62,773 nt of DNA from Prevotella sp. GTDB lineage: Bacteria; Bacteroidota; Bacteroidia; Bacteroidales; Bacteroidaceae. Below are positions 55,878-62,773 of the stretch, piece after piece. The number at the start of each line of letters is the position of its first letter. Position 1 is the stretch's first letter. Below the pieces are notes generated by a model. It was not told the origin of the DNA and did not search any database. It was given only the letters and a program-made list of their open reading frames with translations. A program made the position numbers and the translations under genes. The stretch is taken from NCBI GenBank assembly GCA_017650905.1, contig JAGCDZ010000095.1, forward strand, positions 1-62,773. Reading direction: 5' to 3'.

Positions 55878-57385
55878 GAAAATTACTATTCATCCTCGCT
55901 CTTGGATTACTTGTGACATCTGCCTATGCAGGAGGCTACAAGACGCATCGCATGCGCGATGGTTCGGTATTGTGTTTTGAGCGTCACGAGGTAGTAATGC
56001 CCATTGGGAGTGTGCCCGCTGAACCATGGGATGCTGGCAAGGTCTATCGAGTGCCTGTGATTCTGTTCTCCTTTACCGATTGCGATTTCAGTTGTGAGAA
56101 TCCTAAAGTTTTTTATGACCGTATGTTTAATGAGCACGGTTATAATCTCGGTGGGGGACCTGGCTGTGTGGCCGATTATTTTCGTGATCAGTCTCGTGGT
56201 CTCTTCAATGTCCAGTTCGATATCATCGGTCCTGTCAAACTGACATCGCAACAAAAGTTAAGCGGTGGCGGTTATAACGATGGCAGACCACAAATGAATG
56301 AGGCTGTGCAGGCCGTTAATTCTCTGGTGGATTTTTCTGAATACGATTGGTATGGCGACGGCAAAGTACCTGCAGTCCTTTTTATCTATGCCGGCTATGG
56401 TGGCAATGAACTGAAATCGATTGTAGCAGGGTGTATCCATCCCAACACGGGTGGACTCAATAAGACTGTTGATGGTGTGAGACTCCAATATTATTCTATC
56501 AGCAACGAAATGTGGTCGAATAATGAATGCTGTGGTATTGGTACCATCTGCCATGAGTACTGCCATACTTTTGGCCTCCCCGATTTCTATCCCACTTCCG
56601 GCGATGAATTTTCTGTGCTCGATGAATGGGATCTGATGGATGGTGGTTGTTATGCTGGCGACGGCTGGTTTCCTGTCAATCTTTCCATTCACGAACGGGA
56701 ACTATTGAAATGGCAGTCACCTGTCGACCTAACTGTCTCTACCGATATTACTGACATGCCGTCTTTTAATGAGAGTGGTGTTGCCTATCGCATTGTCAAC
56801 GAGGCCTACCCCTCTGAGTATTATCTGCTTGAGAATCGTCAGCAAATAGGGTGGGATTTTATGCTACCAGGTCATGGCCTGTTAATTTCACATGTCGACT
56901 ATTTAAAATCTGCCTGGAGCAGCATCATAGTGAATAATAACCCTAATCACCATCGCTTTGATTATATCCATGCCGATGGTCTTGGCTTCAACTATTACCA
57001 AAGCATTTATGGTACAGCGAACAGACGTGACGAATATGGCCGTAGCATTCGTCTGAAGGGTTCGGCCTATCCCTATACCGATGCTGAGGGAGTGGTTCAC
57101 GATGCCCTCACGGATAATACTTCGCCGGCAGCTTCATTGTTCCACGCAAATAGTGAAGGTAGCCTTTTTATGGGTAAGCCCATCACGCAGATAAGGGAAA
57201 ACGACGGTTTGATTAGTTTCCACTTCTCAGATACACCTGATGCCATCGTACCTCTTTCCACAGAGACAGTCCCCGTTGCTGTCTACGACCTGCGTGGACA
57301 TGCTTTGCCACTTGGTAACACGCTGTCCCCCGGCATTTATATCATCAAATATGCCGATGGCACCACGAAAAAGGTCTTCCGCTAA
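55874..57385 (+). CDS. M6 family secreted metalloprotease, second of a pair
   Basis: 503 aa with signal peptide (about 1-19). The zinc motif [13 protein letters not shown] and the WDLMDGG and [11 protein letters not shown] segments match the preceding gene, so the two are diverged tandem paralogues. [21 protein letters not shown] parallels the calcium-loop region of the first. The C-terminal [13 protein letters not shown] with [17 protein letters not shown] again resembles a secretion or anchoring tail. Its stop overlaps the convergent clpB stop by a few bases. Substrates are unknown. Confidence 0.88.
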   Translation: MRKLLFILALGLLVTSAYAGGYKTHRMRDGSVLCFERHEVVMPIGSVPAEPWDAGKVYRVPVILFSFTDCDFSCENPKVFYDRMFNEHGYNLGGGPGCVADYFRDQSRGLFNVQFDIIGPVKLTSQQKLSGGGYNDGRPQMNEAVQAVNSLVDFSEYDWYGDGKVPAVLFIYAGYGGNELKSIVAGCIHPNTGGLNKTVDGVRLQYYSISNEMWSNNECCGIGTICHEYCHTFGLPDFYPTSGDEFSVLDEWDLMDGGCYAGDGWFPVNLSIHERELLKWQSPVDLTVSTDITDMPSFNESGVAYRIVNEAYPSEYYLLENRQQIGWDFMLPGHGLLISHVDYLKSAWSSIIVNNNPNHHRFDYIHADGLGFNYYQSIYGTANRRDEYGRSIRLKGSAYPYTDAEGVVHDALTDNTSPAASLFHANSEGSLFMGKPITQIRENDGLISFHFSDTPDAIVPLSTETVPVAVYDLRGHALPLGNTLSPGIYIIKYADGTTKKVFR

Positions 57386-59889
57386 TTGCGAAAGACCAAT
57401 CCTTCTCCAAACTCGTCAATGATGATCGGTTTTGAGCGATCCACCTCATCGGCGAGAAGTTTCTTCGAGAGATCGTTGAGCACGTACTGCTGGATGGCAC
57501 GCTTAACGGGCCTTGCACCGAAATCCGGATCGTAGCCCTGTTCAGCGAGGTAGTTGATAGCCTGGGGCGTACATTCGAGACGGATACCCTGTGGCTCCAA
57601 CATATCCGTCACCTTCTTCATCTGCAGACGTACCACATCGGCAATCTGCTCCTTTGTGAGCGGCGTAAAGGTGATAATCTCATCAATACGATTCAGAAAC
57701 TCTGGACGCATGGCAGCCTTCAACTGCTCACGCGTGGCATTCGAGGTCATGATGATGATGGTGTTCTTGAAGTTTGCCGTACGTCCCTTGTTGTCCGTCA
57801 GACGTCCATCATCCAACACCTGCAACAGGATATTGAACACATCCGGATGGGCCTTCTCGATTTCGTCGAAGAGCACTACTGAATAAGGCTTACGCCTGAC
57901 GGCCTCCGTCAACTGACCACCCTCATCGTAGCCTACATATCCTGGAGGTGCACCGATCAGACGGGAAACGCTGTACTTTTCCTGATACTCGCTCATATCA
58001 ATACGCGTCATCATCGTCTCGTCGTTAAAAAGATAGTCGGCAAGCGTTTTGGCAAGTTCTGTCTTACCCACACCAGTCGTGCCGAGGAAGATAAAGCTTG
58101 CAATGGGGCGCTTGGGGTCCTGCAACCCAGCACGTGACCGACGTACAGCATCCGATACAGCTGTGATGGCCTCATCCTGACCAATTACACGCTTATGCAG
58201 TTCCTCCTCCAGATGGAGCAGTTTTTCACGTTCGCTTTGCATCATACGCGTCACGGGGATACCTGTCCAGCGTGATACTACCTCTGCGATGTCATCTGCC
58301 GTCACTTCCTCACGTACCAACGAATCTCCATTCTGAGCATTGGCCAGCTGGGTCTGAATCTGCTTGATATCATCTTCGAGGGCTTTCAGCTTCGAGTAGC
58401 GGATTTCTGCCACCTTTCCATAATCACCCTCGCGCTCAGCACGCTCAGCCTCGTACTTCAGGTTTTCAATTTCCTGCTTGTCCTGCTGAATCTTGTTCAC
58501 CAGCTGACGCTCTCCTTCCCACTTGGCGCGGAACTGCGTCTCCTGCTCTTTCAACTCTGCAATATCCTTATCCAGTTGCGCGATTTTTACATCATCGCCC
58601 TCACGCTTGATGGCCTCTCGTTCGATTTCTAATTGAGCCAGACGACGTGTAATTTCGTCGAGTTCTTCTGGCACAGAGTCACGCTCCATCCTCAACTTCG
58701 CTGCAGCTTCATCCATCAGGTCGATGGCTTTATCAGGCAGGAATCTTTCTGAGATATAACGTTCTGAGAGTTGTACGGCGGCGATACAGGCATCATCTTG
58801 AATCCTCACCTTATGGTGGTTCTCGTAACGCTCCTTCAGACCTCTTAAGATAGAGATGGCCGATAATTCATCTGGTTCATCCACCATCACCGTCTGGAAT
58901 CGTCTTTCGAGGGCCTTATCTTTCTCAAAATATTTTTGGTATTCATTTAGCGTTGTAGCGCCGATGGCACGCAGTTCTCCACGGGCCAGTGCAGGCTTCA
59001 GGATGTTGGCGGCATCCATTGCCCCCTCACCACCACCGGCTCCAACCAGTGTGTGGATTTCATCGATAAACAGGATGATGCGTCCCTCGGCCTTCGTCAC
59101 CTCGTTGATGACGCTCTTCAGTCGCTCCTCAAACTCACCCTTGTACTTGGCGCCAGCCACCAGCGCACCCATATCCAGCGAGTAGAGCTGCTTGTCCTTC
59201 AGGTTCTCAGGCACATCACCACGTACGATTCGTCCTGCAAGACCTTCCACGATGGCGGTCTTACCTGTACCAGGTTCACCTATCAGGATAGGATTGTTCT
59301 TCGTTCTTCGCGAGAGAATCTGCAACAAACGACGTATCTCATCGTCGCGTCCGATCACAGGATCGAGTTTTCCCTTGCGGGCGAGATCCACGAGGTTCTT
59401 AGCGTACTTCTCCAGGCTCTGGTAGTTTTCGTCCGCTGATTGCGACTGCACCTTCTGTCCTTGACGCAGTTCTTGGATTGCCTTTAGCATGTCTTTCTCA
59501 TTGCAGCCTGCATCCTTCATGATACGGCTTGCCGTCGAGTTCACGTTCAGCAAGGCCAGTAATATCGGCTCCACGCTGACGAATTCATCACCCATCTTCT
59601 GAGCAGTATCCTGAGCGCGCACGAGTACATTATTACTATCATTAGAGAGATACGGTTGTCCGCCCTGCACCTTCGGCAGATGCTGAATCTCCTGCGATAC
59701 AAGTATCTCTATCTGCTGGGCATTCACTCCAAGTTTCTGGAAGGTGAAGTTGGTTACATCCTTCGCCTTCTCTAATACACCTTTCAGTATATGTACAGGT
59801 TCTATCACCTGCTGGCCGTTCAACTGGGCAGTATTTACCGCCTGCTGAACAGCCTCCTGTGCTTTGATTGTAAATTTGTCTAATGTCAT
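57382..59889 (-). CDS. clpB: ATP-dependent disaggregase ClpB, with shortened second AAA+ module
   Basis: Hexameric AAA+ chaperone that extracts polypeptides from aggregates with DnaK. 835 aa: N-domain about 1-145, first AAA+ module with GEPGTGKT and [16 protein letters not shown], coiled-coil M-domain about 395-525, second module with GTTGVGKT and [13 protein letters not shown]. Between sensor 1 (TSN) and RPEFLNRID there are only 10 residues (718-727), where E. coli ClpB has about 30 from memory; this explains the length below the usual 855-865. Pore loop GYVGYDEGG and arginine finger are kept. The reading frame is intact across the gap. Upstream lies a palindrome sharing a half-site with dnaK. 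Confidence 0.95.
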   Translation of the reverse strand: MTLDKFTIKAQEAVQQAVNTAQLNGQQVIEPVHILKGVLEKAKDVTNFTFQKLGVNAQQIEILVSQEIQHLPKVQGGQPYLSNDSNNVLVRAQDTAQKMGDEFVSVEPILLALLNVNSTASRIMKDAGCNEKDMLKAIQELRQGQKVQSQSADENYQSLEKYAKNLVDLARKGKLDPVIGRDDEIRRLLQILSRRTKNNPILIGEPGTGKTAIVEGLAGRIVRGDVPENLKDKQLYSLDMGALVAGAKYKGEFEERLKSVINEVTKAEGRIILFIDEIHTLVGAGGGEGAMDAANILKPALARGELRAIGATTLNEYQKYFEKDKALERRFQTVMVDEPDELSAISILRGLKERYENHHKVRIQDDACIAAVQLSERYISERFLPDKAIDLMDEAAAKLRMERDSVPEELDEITRRLAQLEIEREAIKREGDDVKIAQLDKDIAELKEQETQFRAKWEGERQLVNKIQQDKQEIENLKYEAERAEREGDYGKVAEIRYSKLKALEDDIKQIQTQLANAQNGDSLVREEVTADDIAEVVSRWTGIPVTRMMQSEREKLLHLEEELHKRVIGQDEAITAVSDAVRRSRAGLQDPKRPIASFIFLGTTGVGKTELAKTLADYLFNDETMMTRIDMSEYQEKYSVSRLIGAPPGYVGYDEGGQLTEAVRRKPYSVVLFDEIEKAHPDVFNILLQVLDDGRLTDNKGRTANFKNTIIIMTSNATREQLKAAMRPEFLNRIDEIITFTPLTKEQIADVVRLQMKKVTDMLEPQGIRLECTPQAINYLAEQGYDPDFGARPVKRAIQQYVLNDLSKKLLADEVDRSKPIIIDEFGEGLVFRN

Positions 59890-59956
59890 AATTTGATCCT
59901 CCTATGTTTTTATCTATTATCGGAGGCTCAAACATTGTGCCGTTAGCTCTGAATAC

Positions 59957-59988
59957 GACAAAATGGCGGAGTTTTCCGCCATTTTGTC
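59957..59988. promoter_or_regulatory. 14-bp perfect palindrome upstream of clpB
   Basis: GACAAAATGGCGGA (59957-59970) pairs with TCCGCCATTTTGTC (59975-59988) across four bases. It lies about 70 bp upstream of the clpB ATG and 49 bp past the GH94 stop. No T-run follows on the minus strand, so it is not a typical terminator. The outer half-site CAAAATG/CATTTTG resembles the inverted repeat at dnaK. A weak sigma-54-like CGGCAC-N5-TTGAG lies nearer the gene (minus strand, 59942-59927). Confidence 0.55.
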
Positions 59989-60001
59989 TGTTGAAGCTAG
60001 T

Positions 60002-60031
60002 CTTTCTAGCTCTACTAGTTTTGCTAGAAAG
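60002..60031. repeat. Hairpin directly after the GH94 gene
   Basis: CTTTCTAGC (60002-60010) pairs with GCTAGAAAG (60023-60031), 5 bp past the GH94 stop on the minus strand. No T-run follows, so it may be an mRNA 3'-end structure or an atypical terminator. Confidence 0.45.
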
Positions 60032-60036
60032 GGTTA

Positions 60037-62478
60037 TTACATCGTCACCTCTACACTATGTTTACCAGCAGAGTAGGGGATTACGGTACCATCGATAGGC
60101 TGGCCATCGAGCATGATGCTCTTGACACCCTTTTGAGCGCCGTTGGGATGGATAGTGATTTCATATTCTGCCTCGCGGAACTTACGGCTAACAGTGTAGT
60201 CTGTAGCCGTTTCGGGCAGACATGGATCGATGCGGATACCATCGTAGTCAGGCTTGATACCAAGGATGAACTCGCTGACGGTGTACCACATCCAAGCAGC
60301 TGTACCCGTGAGCCAAGAGTTCTTACCCTCGCCAGGGCGGAAGGCATCCTTACCGGCTACCATCTGACAGTTTACGTAAGGCTCTACCTTGTGCAGCGTT
60401 TGGTATTTTTCCTCGACGTATGAGGGGAGAATCTTAGCGTAGTGGTTCCAGGCATCATTACCACGACCTGCGATACACTCACCGATGATGACCCAAGGAT
60501 TGTTGTGGCAGAAGATACCGGCGTTTTCCTTGTAGCCCTCGGGATAAGAGGAGATTTCTCCATACTCGTATATATACTTGGTGAAGGCAGGATTGTTGAG
60601 CACCATACCGTGCTCGCATTCGAGGTACTTTTTACAAGAGTCAAGCGATTTGGCCACCATCCCTTCCTCAGCACCGATTTCGGCCATTGTACACCAGCCC
60701 TGACTCTCGATGAAGATTTTGCCCTCTTCACACTCGTTAGAGCCGATTTTGCGGCCATAGAAATCGTAGGCACGTAAATACCACTCGCCATCCCAACCGT
60801 GCTTCTTTACAGCCTCGATCATTGCGTCGACGGCCTTTTGCATACGTTCAGCCTCGTCGTTCTTGCCAATTTTCTGACAAAGGGCAATATAATCCTTGCC
60901 TGTGACCACGAATAAGCCTGCAATCATCAGACTTTCGGCCTTGGTGCCTTCGCTGACATTCTCTGTGGTCTGGAAACTCTCGTTAGGATCCCATGAGAAG
61001 CAGTTGAGGTTGAGGCAATCGTTCCAGTCGGCACGTCCGATGAGTGGCAACATGTGTGGACCCAGGTTCTTGATGACGTGATCCATCGAGATCTTGAGGT
61101 GCTCGAAAAGGGTGACCTCACTACCAGGCTGGTTGTCGAATGGCACCATCTCGTCGAGAATAGAGAAGTCGCCCGTTTCCTTAATATAAGCTACGGTGCC
61201 GAAGATGAGCCAACATGGGTCATCATTGAAGCCACCGCCGATATCATTGTTGCCGCGCTTGGTGAGGGGCTGGTACTGATGGTAGCAACCGCCATCGGGG
61301 AACTGCGTTGAGGCGATGTCGATGATGCGCTGACGGGCACGTGGGGGTATCTGATGAACAAAGCCTACCAGATCCTGGTTAGAATCGCGGAAGCCCATGC
61401 CTCGACCAACACCACTCTCGAAGAACGAGGCACTTCGAGAGAAGTTGAAGGTGACCATACACTGGTACTGATTCCAGATGTTTACCATGCGGTCGAGTTT
61501 ATCGTTGCCCGTACGTACCTTGTATATATTAAGCAGGGCATCCCAGTACTCGCAGAGTTCAGCAAAAGCTTTATCCACTTTCTCAGTGGTGTCGAGCTCG
61601 GCAATAAGGGCGTGTGCTTTCTTTTTGTTAATCACCTGAGGCGCCTCAAATTTCTCATCCTGCTCATTTTCAATATAGCCGAGGAGGAACACAAAGTCGC
61701 GAGACTCACCTGGTTTGAGCGTCACTTCGATATAGTGCGAAGCGATGGGGCTCCAGCCGTGGGCGTGACTGTTACGGGGTTTCCCATCCAACACGACCTG
61801 TGGATCGGCAAACTCGTTATAGAGACCAACGAATGTCTCGCGGTCGGTATCGAAACCCTGAATGGGAGCGTTCACATGATAGAAGGCATAGTGGTTACGA
61901 CGCTCGCGATATTCTGTCTTGTGGTAGATCGTGCTATTCTCAATTTCGACCTCACCCGTAGAGAAATTGCGCTGGAAGTTTTCCATATCGGTAGCGGCAT
62001 TCCAAAGACACCACTCCTCGAACGAGAAAAGTATCAGAGATTTTGTTTCTGACGATTCATTCTTCAGCGTTAACTTTTGTACCTCTGCCCATTTCTTCAG
62101 TGGCACGAAGAACAGCACGCTGGCCTCCACACCATTCTTCTTACCTGTAATGCGGGTATAGCTCATACCATGACGGCACTCGTAGAAATCAAGCGGTGTC
62201 TTGCAAGGTTTCCATCCCGGATTCCATACGGTATCACCATCCTTAATGTAAAAGTATCGCCCACCATTGTCCATCGGCACGTTGTTATAGCGATAACGTG
62301 TGATGCGACGGAATTTAGCATCTTTGTAGAAACTATAGCCGCCGGCGGTGTTAGAAATCAGTGAGAAAAAGTCTTCGTTGCCCAGATAATTGATCCAGGG
62401 CCAAGGTGTTTGCGGGTCTGTGATGACATACTCGCGATGCTGGTCGTCGAAGTGACCATAACGTTTCTGTTGTTCCAT
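60037..62478 (-). CDS. Cellobiose phosphorylase, glycoside hydrolase family 94
   Basis: Phosphorolyses cellobiose to glucose-1-phosphate and glucose, saving ATP in cellulose or beta-glucan use. 813 aa, no signal peptide, cytoplasmic. ATG 62478 ([12 protein letters not shown]) gives the usual N-terminus; the frame open to 62514 includes the -7 box. The N-terminal beta-sandwich with NPGWKP and [13 protein letters not shown] is followed by the helical barrel. [13 protein letters not shown] (481-493) carries the catalytic Asp487, and [13 protein letters not shown] and [18 protein letters not shown] line the substrate and phosphate sites. It is divergent from a SusC-like gene, fitting a beta-glucan utilisation locus. 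Confidence 0.94.
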   Translation of the reverse strand: MEQQKRYGHFDDQHREYVITDPQTPWPWINYLGNEDFFSLISNTAGGYSFYKDAKFRRITRYRYNNVPMDNGGRYFYIKDGDTVWNPGWKPCKTPLDFYECRHGMSYTRITGKKNGVEASVLFFVPLKKWAEVQKLTLKNESSETKSLILFSFEEWCLWNAATDMENFQRNFSTGEVEIENSTIYHKTEYRERRNHYAFYHVNAPIQGFDTDRETFVGLYNEFADPQVVLDGKPRNSHAHGWSPIASHYIEVTLKPGESRDFVFLLGYIENEQDEKFEAPQVINKKKAHALIAELDTTEKVDKAFAELCEYWDALLNIYKVRTGNDKLDRMVNIWNQYQCMVTFNFSRSASFFESGVGRGMGFRDSNQDLVGFVHQIPPRARQRIIDIASTQFPDGGCYHQYQPLTKRGNNDIGGGFNDDPCWLIFGTVAYIKETGDFSILDEMVPFDNQPGSEVTLFEHLKISMDHVIKNLGPHMLPLIGRADWNDCLNLNCFSWDPNESFQTTENVSEGTKAESLMIAGLFVVTGKDYIALCQKIGKNDEAERMQKAVDAMIEAVKKHGWDGEWYLRAYDFYGRKIGSNECEEGKIFIESQGWCTMAEIGAEEGMVAKSLDSCKKYLECEHGMVLNNPAFTKYIYEYGEISSYPEGYKENAGIFCHNNPWVIIGECIAGRGNDAWNHYAKILPSYVEEKYQTLHKVEPYVNCQMVAGKDAFRPGEGKNSWLTGTAAWMWYTVSEFILGIKPDYDGIRIDPCLPETATDYTVSRKFREAEYEITIHPNGAQKGVKSIMLDGQPIDGTVIPYSAGKHSVEVTM

Positions 62479-62511
62479 ATTTTTGAGATTGTTTTTTGTT
62501 GTATTTGCTTG

Positions 62512-62519
62512 CAAAGATA
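62512..62519 (-). promoter_or_regulatory. -7 box of the GH94 gene
   Basis: TATCTTTG on the minus strand, about 33 bp before the ATG. No -33 TTTG at standard distance, so an activator may be needed. Confidence 0.55.
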
Positions 62520-62558
62520 CAACAAATTGTGCAAAAATCTCACATTTTTATAAAATTA

Positions 62559-62590
62559 TTTGTTTTTTAGGAAATTTTTGTTTACCTTTG
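62559..62590 (+). promoter_or_regulatory. Promoter of the SusC-like gene
   Basis: TTTG (62559-62562), 20 bp, TACCTTTG (62583-62590). The start should be near 62597, leaving a leader of about 39 nt. Confidence 0.8.
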
Positions 62591-62635
62591 CGCCCTAATG
62601 TGAACAGATTTTTAACTAATTAATAACCAATTTTT

Positions 62636-62773
62636 ATGATGAAAAGACTTAGTTTGATTCTCGCCAGCCTTTTCCTGTATGTGGGATTGGCATTGGCACA
62701 AACGAAGGTTACGGGAACCGTCATCTCTCAGGAAGACGGCGAGCCCATCATCGGAGCCTCGGTAGTTGTCCAA
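62636..62773 (+). CDS. SusC/RagA-type TonB-linked outer-membrane receptor, 5' end only
   Basis: The window ends after 46 codons. They encode a signal peptide (MMKRLSLILASLFLYVGLAL, ending AQ) followed by TKVTGTVISQEDGEPIIGAS, the start of the N-terminal carboxypeptidase-regulatory-like domain found in almost all SusC-family receptors. Such receptors import oligosaccharides with a SusD partner. The divergent cellobiose phosphorylase suggests a beta-glucan cargo, but that is inference from position. Two ATGs are adjacent (62636 and 62639), and either could be used. Confidence 0.85.
   Translation, partial: MMKRLSLILASLFLYVGLALAQTKVTGTVISQEDGEPIIGASVVVQ

Overview
The window looks like chromosome of a Bacteroidota species, most likely a plant-fibre-degrading Prevotella-type organism (Prevotella, Segatella or Xylanibacter). 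Many intergenic spaces carry the Bacteroidota promoter form, TTTG at -33, 19-20 bp, then TAnnTTTG at -7. Shine-Dalgarno sequences are not obvious. The gene content fits the same group: a SusC-type receptor, an HU-HIG protein, DUF4421 and DUF4954 proteins, carboxynorspermidine dehydrogenase, and GH9, GH67 and GH94 carbohydrate enzymes. I see no tRNA, rRNA, CRISPR array, insertion sequence or phage gene. The species assignment is inference.

Layout. 1-3.1 kb: 5' part of dnaK, divergent from a secreted BamE/SmpA-like protein. 3.1-6 kb: a leftward unit DUF6621 gene - carboxynorspermidine dehydrogenase - recA. 6.1-6.2 kb: a candidate small RNA. 6.2-11.2 kb: leftward L-rhamnose operon rhaB-rhaA-MFS permease-rhaD. 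11.4-12.7 kb: nhaD antiporter. 12.7-23.3 kb: a leftward four-gene signalling operon in which three overlapping membrane histidine-kinase genes (716, 1595 and 935 aa) are followed by an AraC regulator. 23.4-26.1 kb: cysK, and divergently frr-rsgA. 26.2-36 kb: rightward Gfo/Idh oxidoreductase, two tandem Cache-like sensors, a GH9 glucanase and an outer-membrane barrel. 36.1-37.3 kb: an HU-HIG gene with a long repeat-bearing leader. 37.3-42.1 kb: S9 peptidase, DUF4421 protein and mnmA. 42.2-46.4 kb: GH67 alpha-glucuronidase, guanine deaminase and nagB. 46.6-57.4 kb: hflX, DUF4954, M16 peptidase lipoprotein, class I fumarase and two M6 metalloproteases. 57.4-62.8 kb: clpB, cellobiose phosphorylase (GH94), and the first 46 codons of a SusC-like receptor.

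How it works together. Several genes take up and break down plant cell wall: GH9 cuts beta-glucan, GH94 phosphorolyses cellobiose, GH67 removes glucuronic acid from xylan fragments, and the rhamnose operon handles pectin-derived sugar. The most unusual part is the signalling operon. Its middle gene fuses two complete histidine kinases around an internal signal-peptide-like segment. Two of its four kinase modules have Tyr in place of the phosphoacceptor His. No receiver domain is visible anywhere in the window. Other points worth checking are an exact 21-bp repeat array in the HU-HIG leader, a sigma-54-like element and inverted repeat at dnaK with a related half-site at clpB, and a shortened second AAA+ module in ClpB.
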